Positions 1 to 7,709 of a stretch of DNA of 64,000 bases are shown here, piece by piece (position 1 is the first letter of the stretch; each line of letters starts with the position of its first letter). The notes beneath the pieces are model-generated. The model had not been told where the DNA came from. It worked only from the letters and a program-made list of their open reading frames with translations, and ran no database searches. The stretch spans positions 1,426,001 through 1,490,000 of the forward strand of contig NZ_JAQQKV010000001.1 of assembly GCF_028550435.1 (NCBI RefSeq), given 5' to 3'. Source of the DNA: Asticcacaulis machinosus. Its GTDB lineage: Bacteria > Pseudomonadota > Alphaproteobacteria > Caulobacterales > Caulobacteraceae. The position numbers and the translations under genes were made by a program.

Positions 1-412
1 TCGTGCCCGACGCCTTGAACTCCGGCGTCTTATATTCGGCCAGCACCTTGCCGCCGATTTTGCGGAATTGCAAAAGGCGGGTCGGGCCGAACTGACCACG
101 CTCAGGGCGCACGCTGGCCGAGCCCATGCCTTCCTTGATCAGGGTGTGGTGCAAAACCTCCGTCATCACCCCGTCAGCCTTGGCGGGTGGCAACTGCATG
201 AACACCCGCCCCCCGGTCGCATCGACAAACAGCGGCAGCAGGCCGTCAAGGCGCTTATAGGCCGCCGATTGCGCCGCCCAGCCGGGGGCAGGCGCTGAGG
301 CCGCGGGCTTGGTCTGCGCCAGCGCCAGCACCGGCACCGGCGCAGACGCCATAAGGATAAGGGCCAGAAGGGTTGAGACCTGATAATTTGCGTGCCGCAC
401 CGCGTACCTCAT
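1..412 (-). CDS. DUF5117-type zinc metalloprotease, N-terminal part (runs off window)
   Basis: Reading the minus strand from the ATG at 412 gives an open frame to the window edge (137 codons). A basic N-terminus is followed by a hydrophobic stretch and an Ala-rich cleavage region ending near LALAQ, so the protein is exported. The mature part has YKRLDGLLPLFVD, GRVFMQLPP and later LIKEGMGSASVRPERGQ. I associate this pattern with the N-terminal DUF5117 domain of large bacterial zinc-dependent metalloproteases (usually about 800 residues). The catalytic HExxH region would lie outside the window, so activity cannot be checked. The gene is separated from the amidohydrolase genes by a terminator and is probably a separate transcription unit. 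Confidence 0.6.
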   Translation of the reverse strand, partial: MRYAVRHANYQVSTLLALILMASAPVPVLALAQTKPAASAPAPGWAAQSAAYKRLDGLLPLFVDATGGRVFMQLPPAKADGVMTEVLHHTLIKEGMGSASVRPERGQFGPTRLLQFRKIGGKVLAEYKTPEFKASGT

Positions 413-429
413 TGATAAAAATCACAAAA

Positions 430-470
430 ACAGAAAAATGATCCGCGCCGTCGCTTCCCGGCGCGGATCA
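430..470 (-). terminator. Rho-independent terminator after the amidohydrolase pair
   Basis: A perfect 12-bp stem (439-450 with 459-470, arm TGATCCGCGCCG) closes an 8-nt loop. Read on the minus strand it is followed at once by a T-rich run (438-431). It lies about 100 nt past the stop codon at 572. Confidence 0.85.
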
Positions 471-571
471 GGCCCAAAAGACAGAACCAAGGGGGATAGG
501 GCCGAGTTACATTTTAAGTTTACGCGCATCTTATCCAAAAACCGCTGCACACTTTTTGGGATGCGCTTCGC

Positions 572-2173
572 TTATTTCTTGGCCGCTGGCAGAACCGCAG
601 GCGCCGGATATTTGACGCCAAGCTGCTCCAGATAAGAGCTATACTTGGTCGGATCGTAATAGAGCGGCTCCATCTGCGGACGCAGACGCTCCATCGTTTC
701 CTTATTGAGATGAATGGCTGGTGTATCTTCGGCCGTCAGAACCGGATCATATTTCATATCCTTAAACTGGACGGTCTGCTGATAGTCCTTGGCGGACTGC
801 ACCAGTGACGGGGTCGTCACAATATCCATGATGGTCATGGCCAGAACCTGAGCGCCATTGACCGCCCCTTTGTGGGCAATAGGCGTGGCCATAGCGATGG
901 CGGCGGTGACGTTATGGCCGATGGTGTTGGGGATATTGGACGGGAAGCGGATGGTGATGGTCGGCACCGTCCACATGATATCGCCAATATCGTCTGACCC
1001 GCCGCCCATGGACGGCCCGCGCGTTTCAGGCGTCGACAGAGGTGCCAGTTTCGTCGTCAGCGGTTTCAGCGCAAAGCCGTTGGTTTCCTGCACAGCCTTG
1101 GCAAAGGCCTGATCATCAGCCGACCATTTGGGCAGGCCGACCTTCTGCATATTGGCATAGGCCGCTTCGGCCAGAGGTTTATTACCATAGTTCGGCGCCG
1201 CATAGCCCAGAACGCGGCGGGTGACCGTCGTGCCGGTGGCTTTGGCCGCCGCCTCTGAGATCGTGTTGCCGGTCTCATAGAGGTTGCGGATAGACTCGAA
1301 GGTCTGCTCACGGAAATAGTACCAGACGCTGGCCTCACCCGGCACGATGTTGGGCTGGCTGCCGCCATTGGTGATGATGTAGTGCGACCGCTGCGTCACC
1401 GGCAAATGCTCGCGCTTCATGTTCCAGGCGGCGTTCATCAGCTCCACTCCGTCAAGGGCGCTGCGACCGGCCCACGGCGCACCGGCCGAGTGCGAGGTCT
1501 TGCCCTTAAAGGTGTATTCGACTGACACCATGCCGTTATTGCCAGCCGGGCCCCATGAGGTGCCCAGTTCATTGGCCACGTGGGTGAAGATCGAGACATC
1601 GACGCCTTTGAACACGCCGTCACGGACATAAAACGCCTTGGTCGCCAGCAGTTCTTCGGCCACACCGGGCCAGATCATCAGACGTCCCTTGATGTTGTTG
1701 GCGACCATCACATCTTTGGCAGCCAGAGCGGCCACGACCACCAGCGGCATACCGGAGTTATGGCCTTCGCCGTGACCCGGCGCGCCCGGCAACTGCGGGG
1801 TAATCACCGGATTACCCGGCACCTGCGACAAGCCCAACAGGCCGTCGATATCAGAGCCTAGTGCAATCATCGGGCCGCCCTCACCCCACGTTGCCGTCCA
1901 CGCGGTAGGTATTCCCGCCACGCCACGGGTGATGGTAAAACCGTTCTTTTCCAGAATGCCCGTGACGTACTCAGAAGTTTTATATTCCTGAAAACCGGGT
2001 TCGGCGAAGCTATAGATCGAATCGACCATTTGCTGGGCCAGAACGGCGCGGTCTTTCACCCCCGCCTGCGCGGCGGCTTTCAGCTTGGGGCTGGCCTCAG
2101 CCGCAGCCAGAGTTGGGGCGGTCAGGCAGGTCGCCAAAAGGACGGCCATGAGTGAGCGTTTGGAAATGTGCAT
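572..2173 (-). CDS. Secreted M20-family amidohydrolase (AbgB-like), copy 1
   Basis: This 533-residue protein has a signal peptide (about residues 1-25, ending TLAAA). The body resembles M20 metallopeptidases of the AbgB/amidohydrolase type, which split acyl- or aminobenzoyl-amino acid amides with a two-metal site. Visible metal-site motifs are D108/D110 in GSDIDG, H134 and H138 in GHGEGHN, the E173-E174 pair in VAEELL, H198 in FTHV, and a late IGHN near residue 435. In many M20D enzymes a cysteine sits where GHGEGHN has Glu136. The substrate is unknown. It is a tandem duplicate of the next gene (26-nt gap) and lies downstream of a TonB-dependent receptor, so the three probably form one unit for uptake and hydrolysis of an amide-linked nutrient. 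The family call is firm and the substrate open. Confidence 0.85.
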   Translation of the reverse strand: MHISKRSLMAVLLATCLTAPTLAAAEASPKLKAAAQAGVKDRAVLAQQMVDSIYSFAEPGFQEYKTSEYVTGILEKNGFTITRGVAGIPTAWTATWGEGGPMIALGSDIDGLLGLSQVPGNPVITPQLPGAPGHGEGHNSGMPLVVVAALAAKDVMVANNIKGRLMIWPGVAEELLATKAFYVRDGVFKGVDVSIFTHVANELGTSWGPAGNNGMVSVEYTFKGKTSHSAGAPWAGRSALDGVELMNAAWNMKREHLPVTQRSHYIITNGGSQPNIVPGEASVWYYFREQTFESIRNLYETGNTISEAAAKATGTTVTRRVLGYAAPNYGNKPLAEAAYANMQKVGLPKWSADDQAFAKAVQETNGFALKPLTTKLAPLSTPETRGPSMGGGSDDIGDIMWTVPTITIRFPSNIPNTIGHNVTAAIAMATPIAHKGAVNGAQVLAMTIMDIVTTPSLVQSAKDYQQTVQFKDMKYDPVLTAEDTPAIHLNKETMERLRPQMEPLYYDPTKYSSYLEQLGVKYPAPAVLPAAKK

Positions 2174-2199
2174 GAAGTTTACTCCGTGAGACTGTATGA

Positions 2200-3804
2200 T
2201 TATTTGCTGGTTTTGGCGGCCGGCGGCACAGCGACCGCCGGATATTTGACGCCCAGTTGCTCAAGGTAGGAGCTATATTTGGACGGATCGTAATAGAACG
2301 GCTCCATCAGCGGCCGCATCCGTTCCATCGTTTCCTTGTTAAGGTGGATGGCAGGCGTATCTTCCGCCGTCAGCACCGGATCATATTTGACATCCTTGAA
2401 CTGCACAGTCTGCTGGAAGGCCTTGGCCTCCTTCACCAGTGACGGGGTCGTCACGATATCCATGATGGTCATGGCCAGAACCTCAGCCCCATTGACAACG
2501 CCTTTGTGCGCAACCGGCGTCGCCATAGCCATCGCAGCCGTCACATTATGGCCGATGGTGTTGGGCACGTTTGAGGGATAGAAAATGGTGATGGTCGGCA
2601 CCGTCCACATGACATCGCCAATGTCATCTGAGCCGCCAAAGTTCATGCCCGCCCGCATTTGCGGCGTCGACAGGGGTGCCAGTTTGGTCGACAGGGGCTG
2701 TACCTTAAAGCCGTTGGTTTCCTGCACGGCCTTGGCGAAGGCCTGATCGTCCGCTGACCACTGCGGCAGACCGACCTTCTGCATATTGGCATAGGCGGCT
2801 TCGGCCAGAGGTTTATTGCCATAGTTGGGCGCGGCATAGCCCAGCAGCTTACGCGTCACGGTCGTGCCGGTCGCCTGCGCCGCCGCCTCTGAGATGGTAT
2901 TGCCGGTTTCATACAGATTGCGCACGGAGGCGAAATCAAGCTCACGGAAATAGTACCAGACGCTGGCATCGCCGGGGACGATATTGGGCTGGCTGCCGCC
3001 ATTGGTGATGATGTAGTGCGACCGCTGGGTCACCGGCAAATGCTCACGGCGCATGTTCCACGCCAGATCCATCCACTCCACGGCATCGAGCGCCGACTTA
3101 CCCGCCCACGGCGCACCCGCCGAGTGCGAGGTCTTGCCCTTAAAACTATATTCGACCGACACCATACCGCTCAGCATCGGGCCCCATGACGTACCCAGAT
3201 CATTGCTGACGTGGGTGAAGATCGAGACATCGACGCCTTTGAACACGCCGTCGCGGACATAAAACGCCTTGGTCGCCAGCAGTTCCTCGGCCACACCGGG
3301 CCAGATCATCAGACGGCCCTTGATATTGTTCGCCACCATCACATCCTTGGCCGCCAAGGCGGCAACGACCACCAGCGGCATACCGGAATTATGGCCTTCA
3401 CCGTGGCCCGGCGCGCCCGCAACCTGCGGCGTGATCACCGGATTACCGGGCACCTGCGACAGGCCCAACAGGCCGTCGATATCAGAACCCAAGGCAATCA
3501 GCGGCCCGCCCTCACCCCAGGTCGCGGTCCAGGCGGTGGGGATACCGGCGACACCGCGCGTAATGGTGAAGCCATTTTTCTCCAGAATATCGGTAACGTA
3601 CTCAGAGGTTTTATATTCCTGAAAACCCGGCTCGGCGAAGCTATAGATCGAATCGACCATCTGCTGGGCCAGAACGGCGCGGTCCTTGACCCCCGCCTGC
3701 GCGGCGGCTTTCAGCTTGGGGCTGGCTTCGGCAGCGGCCAGTGTTGGGGCGGTCAGGCAGGTCGCCAGCATCAGGGCGCCAATTAAACGTCTGGACAATT
3801 TCAT
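2200..3804 (-). CDS. Secreted M20-family amidohydrolase (AbgB-like), copy 2
   Basis: This 534-residue paralogue matches the preceding entry over almost its whole length, with only scattered differences. It keeps the same metal-site motifs: GSDIDG, GHGEGHN, VAEELL, FTHV and IGHN. The signal peptides differ (MKLSRRLIGALMLATCL here). There is a one-residue length difference near residue 210 (AGNNG against MLSG) and a changed loop before the SDDIGD motif (MNFGG here, SMGGG in copy 1). These differences cluster near the presumed active-site entrance, so the copies may differ in substrate preference; that is an inference. Transcription probably continues into copy 1, because only 26 nt and no terminator separate them. 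Confidence 0.85.
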   Translation of the reverse strand: MKLSRRLIGALMLATCLTAPTLAAAEASPKLKAAAQAGVKDRAVLAQQMVDSIYSFAEPGFQEYKTSEYVTDILEKNGFTITRGVAGIPTAWTATWGEGGPLIALGSDIDGLLGLSQVPGNPVITPQVAGAPGHGEGHNSGMPLVVVAALAAKDVMVANNIKGRLMIWPGVAEELLATKAFYVRDGVFKGVDVSIFTHVSNDLGTSWGPMLSGMVSVEYSFKGKTSHSAGAPWAGKSALDAVEWMDLAWNMRREHLPVTQRSHYIITNGGSQPNIVPGDASVWYYFRELDFASVRNLYETGNTISEAAAQATGTTVTRKLLGYAAPNYGNKPLAEAAYANMQKVGLPQWSADDQAFAKAVQETNGFKVQPLSTKLAPLSTPQMRAGMNFGGSDDIGDVMWTVPTITIFYPSNVPNTIGHNVTAAMAMATPVAHKGVVNGAEVLAMTIMDIVTTPSLVKEAKAFQQTVQFKDVKYDPVLTAEDTPAIHLNKETMERMRPLMEPFYYDPSKYSSYLEQLGVKYPAVAVPPAAKTSK

Positions 3805-3865
3805 ACGCGTTTACTCCCGCAGGATAGGTTAGTTTTTAAAGGGAATGCGTGTGCCCGCACTGGGC

Positions 3866-3901
3866 ACAAAAAAGGCCCTGCCGAGGGGACGGCAGGGCCT
3901 T
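3866..3901 (-). terminator. Rho-independent terminator after the TonB-dependent receptor gene
   Basis: A 12-bp perfect stem (3872-3883 with 3890-3901, arm AAGGCCCTGCCG) with a 6-nt loop is followed on the minus strand by six T. It lies 8 nt beyond the receptor stop, so the downstream amidohydrolase pair may need its own promoter in 3805-3865 or depend on read-through. Confidence 0.88.
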
Positions 3902-3908
3902 CGCCGGA

Positions 3909-6719
3909 TCAGAACTCCATCCGCAGGCCAACGCGGTAGACGCGGCCCATGACATCATAGAGCCCACGGTTGGTTTGCAGATAGGCCGGGGTGTTTTCGG
4001 CCCCAAGGTTGGACGGGTTGGACAATAGCACCGGATCCTTATCCATCAGGTTCTTGATGGACATATAGGCTTCGGCCTTAACGCCACCAATCTCAATGAC
4101 GCGGTTGACCGCCACATCAAAATAGACCGCCCCGTCAACTGTATTGTCGTTGATGGTGTAGTAAGGGGCGACGCTGGCCGGACAGGCGCTGGTGCATTCG
4201 GTGTAGGCGTTCGACAGAACCCCGTCGGAGACCCCGCGCGCCGTCAGATTGATCGTCCACGGATCAAGCTTATAGAGCGCTGTAATGCGGTACACCCAGT
4301 TCGGCGTTGACGCCGAGTTGGAACCGGCAAAATCGATGGCCGTCACGCCATCATCGGTGATGTTGGTGATGTAGTGGGTCGCCATACCGCGCAGGCTCAA
4401 AGATCCGCTGGCCTTTGAGTACACATCGGCCAGATTGAAGCGGTAGGACGCTTCGATATCCATGCCGCGCGCCAGCATACGGTTGAGGTTGTCATAATAG
4501 AGGTTGATGGTCTGCAGCGTCGGGCCGCTATAGATCATGTTGTTACAATAGCTCTGGATACCGTTGATGTTACAATAGTCCGCGACCTGCTGGGCGGTGA
4601 CGAAGCTGATGACGCCCTCGACTTCGATGTCATAATAGTCGACCGACGCTTCAAAGCCTGGCCAGAAGCGCGGGCGCACCACCACACCGACACCAATACC
4701 ATCGGCCACTTCGGGCTTCACCAGGGTCGAGCCCTGAAGGTTCTGGACGAAGGCGACCGACGTGCCGTTGATGGCGACCGAGTTGGAGCGGGCCGTGCCG
4801 GAGTCGTAAAGCTCCGACAGGTTCGGCGCGCGGATATCCCGCGACATAGTGTAGCGCAGCTTGATGTCTTCGATCGGCGCATAGGTGAAACCGACCTTCC
4901 ACGGACGAGCAGGCCCCGATGTGGAGTAGTCCGCATAGCGGAAGGCGGCGTTCAGATCAAAGCCCTTGAACATCGGCACCACGGCTTCGACATAGGCTTC
5001 GGCCACTTCGTAGGAACCGGTCGAGACCTTGAAGTTACCGTACTTCCAGCCGCTCTGGTACTGCGGCGGCACAAAGCCGTCCATCGCTTCACGACGCCAC
5101 TCCGCCCCGAAAGCCAGAGAGATCGGCCCGGCCCAGCCCATGATGTCGCTGGTCGAGAAGTTGAGCGCCGCCACGTCCTGCTCAAAGCGCTGCTTACGGG
5201 TCGGTGTGCCCAGCACATAATCAAGCGCTGCGGCACTGGCGACACCTGTGCCGAAACGGTTGATCGGCACACAGCCATTGGTCGGATTGGTCAGGGTCGA
5301 GCGACAGACAATCTCAGTCGTGCCGGGGCGGAAGACCGCATCCGTCGCCAGGGTCAGAAGAGCATTATTATAGGTATCGGTCAGGGCTTCGACCGTATCG
5401 GTGATCCCCATCTGATAATAGCTGTCCCACTTAAACCCTAAGCCGAGCGCATCAAAGGTGCCGTCAGCCCCGACCACATAACGTTGGGTTTCGCGCTCCA
5501 TAGTGCTGCCCGACGCCGGCATGTCGCCATTGCTGGTGCCCATGACAAAGGAGGTAAGCCCGGCATTGGTCATGGCGGTGCGGACCGATGCGGGCAGGTA
5601 GGCATTGTCTGAGCGGATCGTGACACCGGTCGTGGTCGGCTGGATGTAATAGCTCAGACCTTCGTACTTGGCGTAAGACGCCTGGGCGAACACGTTCAGA
5701 TACGGCGTGACCTCATAGCTCAGGCGCGTAAATAGGCTGTCGCGGTCATCACCCGCCACCAGACTGTTGGTGCCCAGCATACCCGATGTCGGATACTGCC
5801 AGTTGCCACCCAGCATCCACTGGCCCGATGACGCGCCATAGGTCAGTTGGTTGACCGAACCACCTTCACCGAAATAGGTGCCCCTCAGCGGCCCGGCCGT
5901 GATCAGTCCGCCCGGTGTCAGGCTTGATAAACCAATGCCGTCAGAGACGATATAAAAGGGCTGCCCCGCCGCCGTATTGGGATTGCGCATCGAGAAATAG
6001 CCTTTTTTAGCCCAGTCGCGCGCGGTATAATGCACCCCTTCCTGCTTGGCTTTTTCGTAGCTCAGCAGGAAATGACCGCGGTCATCGGCAAAGCCAGTGC
6101 CATAGGTGGCGTTAAGCTTCCAGTTTTCGGCATCACCTTCGGCGGTTTCGCCGTATTCAGCCGTCGTCTTGAAGCCGGTATATTTCTTATCAAGGATAAA
6201 GTTGACCACCCCGCCGATGGCATCGGAACCATAGGCCGACGACGCCCCGCCGGTCACGACTTCGACCCTCTCAATCAGAGACTGCGGGAAGGTATTGGTG
6301 TCAACAAGGCCGGTGGCGGACGAAATCACCGAACGCTGGCCGTCAAACAGCACCAGCGTGCGGCCCGTCCCCAGAGCCCGCAGGTTCAGGGCACTGATGC
6401 CTGCCTGACCGTTCGACAAGGCCCCCGAAGAGTTGGAAGCCGTCGCACTGCCCTTAACCGAAGGCAAGGTGTTGACGAAATCGGCGATATTGGCGGGCGC
6501 CTCAGCCTTGATTTCTTCCCGGCCCAGCACGTTGACCGGGGTCGGGGCGGCAAAGCCGTTGCGCACAACGCGCGAACCGGTCACCACAACTTCCTGCACC
6601 TCTTCCTCAGCGGAATCCGGTGCGGGCGCCGGGGCTTCCTGCGCCCATACAGAGCTACAGGTAAATAATGCGACCAATGACGTGGCGGTTAGTAACTTTG
6701 GAAACCTTGTTTTCGACAT
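3909..6719 (-). CDS. TonB-dependent outer-membrane receptor
   Basis: This 936-residue protein has a signal peptide ending near SSVWAQ. A TonB-box-like segment (VQEVVVTGSR, about residues 40-50) is followed by a plug domain with the usual order: IADFVNTLPSV, LNLRALGTGRTLVLFDG, then IERVEVVTGGASSAYGSDAIGGVVNFIL. The rest is a 22-strand beta-barrel ending in Phe (RVGLRMEF), as expected for BAM insertion. It imports a ligand across the outer membrane using TonB-ExbBD energy. No SusD partner is present. The neighbours are two secreted amidohydrolases downstream and a divergent Lrp/AsnC regulator, which points to a peptide-like or acyl-amino-acid ligand rather than pectin; this is inferred from context only. 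Confidence 0.93.
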   Translation of the reverse strand: MSKTRFPKLLTATSLVALFTCSSVWAQEAPAPAPDSAEEEVQEVVVTGSRVVRNGFAAPTPVNVLGREEIKAEAPANIADFVNTLPSVKGSATASNSSGALSNGQAGISALNLRALGTGRTLVLFDGQRSVISSATGLVDTNTFPQSLIERVEVVTGGASSAYGSDAIGGVVNFILDKKYTGFKTTAEYGETAEGDAENWKLNATYGTGFADDRGHFLLSYEKAKQEGVHYTARDWAKKGYFSMRNPNTAAGQPFYIVSDGIGLSSLTPGGLITAGPLRGTYFGEGGSVNQLTYGASSGQWMLGGNWQYPTSGMLGTNSLVAGDDRDSLFTRLSYEVTPYLNVFAQASYAKYEGLSYYIQPTTTGVTIRSDNAYLPASVRTAMTNAGLTSFVMGTSNGDMPASGSTMERETQRYVVGADGTFDALGLGFKWDSYYQMGITDTVEALTDTYNNALLTLATDAVFRPGTTEIVCRSTLTNPTNGCVPINRFGTGVASAAALDYVLGTPTRKQRFEQDVAALNFSTSDIMGWAGPISLAFGAEWRREAMDGFVPPQYQSGWKYGNFKVSTGSYEVAEAYVEAVVPMFKGFDLNAAFRYADYSTSGPARPWKVGFTYAPIEDIKLRYTMSRDIRAPNLSELYDSGTARSNSVAINGTSVAFVQNLQGSTLVKPEVADGIGVGVVVRPRFWPGFEASVDYYDIEVEGVISFVTAQQVADYCNINGIQSYCNNMIYSGPTLQTINLYYDNLNRMLARGMDIEASYRFNLADVYSKASGSLSLRGMATHYITNITDDGVTAIDFAGSNSASTPNWVYRITALYKLDPWTINLTARGVSDGVLSNAYTECTSACPASVAPYYTINDNTVDGAVYFDVAVNRVIEIGGVKAEAYMSIKNLMDKDPVLLSNPSNLGAENTPAYLQTNRGLYDVMGRVYRVGLRMEF

Positions 6720-6905
6720 ACTAAATCCCCTTATGTGTCGAAGTGTGGTTTCCTCCTGTAATATTTATGTGGCTGATGCCGGCAATTACGCGCCGCGGAA
6801 CTTTATAAACATGACGTTAACATGACGATGGGTTGAATATCTCGGAAATTTCAGTCTATTTATTGCCATATGGTTTGAAATCAGAACTAAAACAGGATTT
6901 TTTTG
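6720..6905. promoter_or_regulatory. Divergent promoter region between receptor and Lrp regulator
   Basis: This 186-bp AT-richer region must hold the promoters of both divergent genes. It has a direct repeat of AACATGACG at 6808-6816 and 6819-6827, spaced 11 bp, about one helical turn. That suits an Lrp-type dimer or another regulator binding one face of the DNA. The second copy overlaps a GTTAAC palindrome. Binding by the adjacent Lrp protein is an inference. Confidence 0.5.
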
Positions 6906-7391
6906 ATGAATTTCGATACGAAGCGGCTTGATGCTACCGATTACAAAATCCTGCGCCAATTGACCGAAGACGGGCGAATGTCGGACGTGGCTTTGGGTGA
7001 ACGGCTCAACCTGTCAAGTACTGCCGTAGCCCGCAGGCGTAAAATTTTAGAAGAATCCGGCATAATTTCAGGATATACAGTTAATCTTAATTACAAAACA
7101 CTGGGACTTAGCATTATTGTTATAGTCTCCATTGAGCTTTCTTCTCAGGCCGAACACGCCTTGAATGATTTTGAACAGGCCGTCTTAAGAAGTCCGTCTA
7201 TGTCTTTCTGTAGCTTTGTTTCCGGAGATACCGACTTTATTATGATCCTGAACGTAGCCTCATTTGAGACTTACGACTCGATTTACCGCCGCGAATTGTC
7301 GACCCTGCCCCACGTTGCCAAGATCAGAAGCAGCTTTGTTATGCGGGAAGTCAGAAACATAACAACCCCACCGATAGTATTCCACGGATAG
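6906..7391 (+). CDS. Lrp/AsnC-family transcriptional regulator
   Basis: This 161-residue protein has an N-terminal winged helix-turn-helix (LDATDYKILRQLTEDGRMSDVALGERLNLSSTAVARRRKILEESGII, about residues 8-54). A C-terminal RAM ligand-binding domain follows, with alternating beta strands and the FVSGDTDFIMIL strand. The ATG at 6906 is preferred to the TTG just before it because AGGA lies at suitable spacing upstream. Family members sense amino acids or related small molecules and often control the divergent gene. Here that gene is the TonB-dependent receptor with its amidohydrolases, so it is probably the local regulator. Its codons are more AT-rich than those of its neighbours. Confidence 0.9.
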   Translation: MNFDTKRLDATDYKILRQLTEDGRMSDVALGERLNLSSTAVARRRKILEESGIISGYTVNLNYKTLGLSIIVIVSIELSSQAEHALNDFEQAVLRSPSMSFCSFVSGDTDFIMILNVASFETYDSIYRRELSTLPHVAKIRSSFVMREVRNITTPPIVFHG

Positions 7392-7709
7392 ACTAAAGAC
7401 TAATGCCCTCGCGGAAACGGGAAACCGCATTTTAACAATGACGCTTGCGATGTTTCTATATATGGAATAACGTCCCATATTGCACCAAACAATCTCGGCA
7501 AGACACAGTGCCTCCTGGTAAACTGCCGAGACAAACTGCATTCAGGCGCTCATCCCCAAGGCGGAATGCGATAGGCCCCTTTCCTAAAAAGAGAGGGGCT
7601 ATTTTTTGATCAGCAAAAATCACTTTTGCGCACAATCGCCATTATAGGGCTTGAGTCCGCACTGTATCCATAATTAGAATGGCATCCTATAATAATTAGG
7701 AAACGTCTG
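7392..7709. other. Intergenic stretch with inverted repeat and upstream region of the DUF4450 gene
   Basis: Besides the terminator at 7571-7607, this stretch has an inverted repeat TCTCGGCA (7493-7500) / TGCCGAGA (7524-7531) with a 23-nt spacer. The last 100 bp before the DUF4450 gene are AT-rich, and AGGAA lies 8 nt before its ATG. I see no small ORF worth calling. Confidence 0.4.
7571..7607 (+). terminator. Rho-independent terminator after the Lrp gene
   Basis: ATAG(g)CCCCT at 7571-7580 pairs with AGGGGCTAT at 7593-7601, with one bulged G, followed by six T (7602-7607). It sits 180 nt after the Lrp stop, in the correct orientation. Confidence 0.75.
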
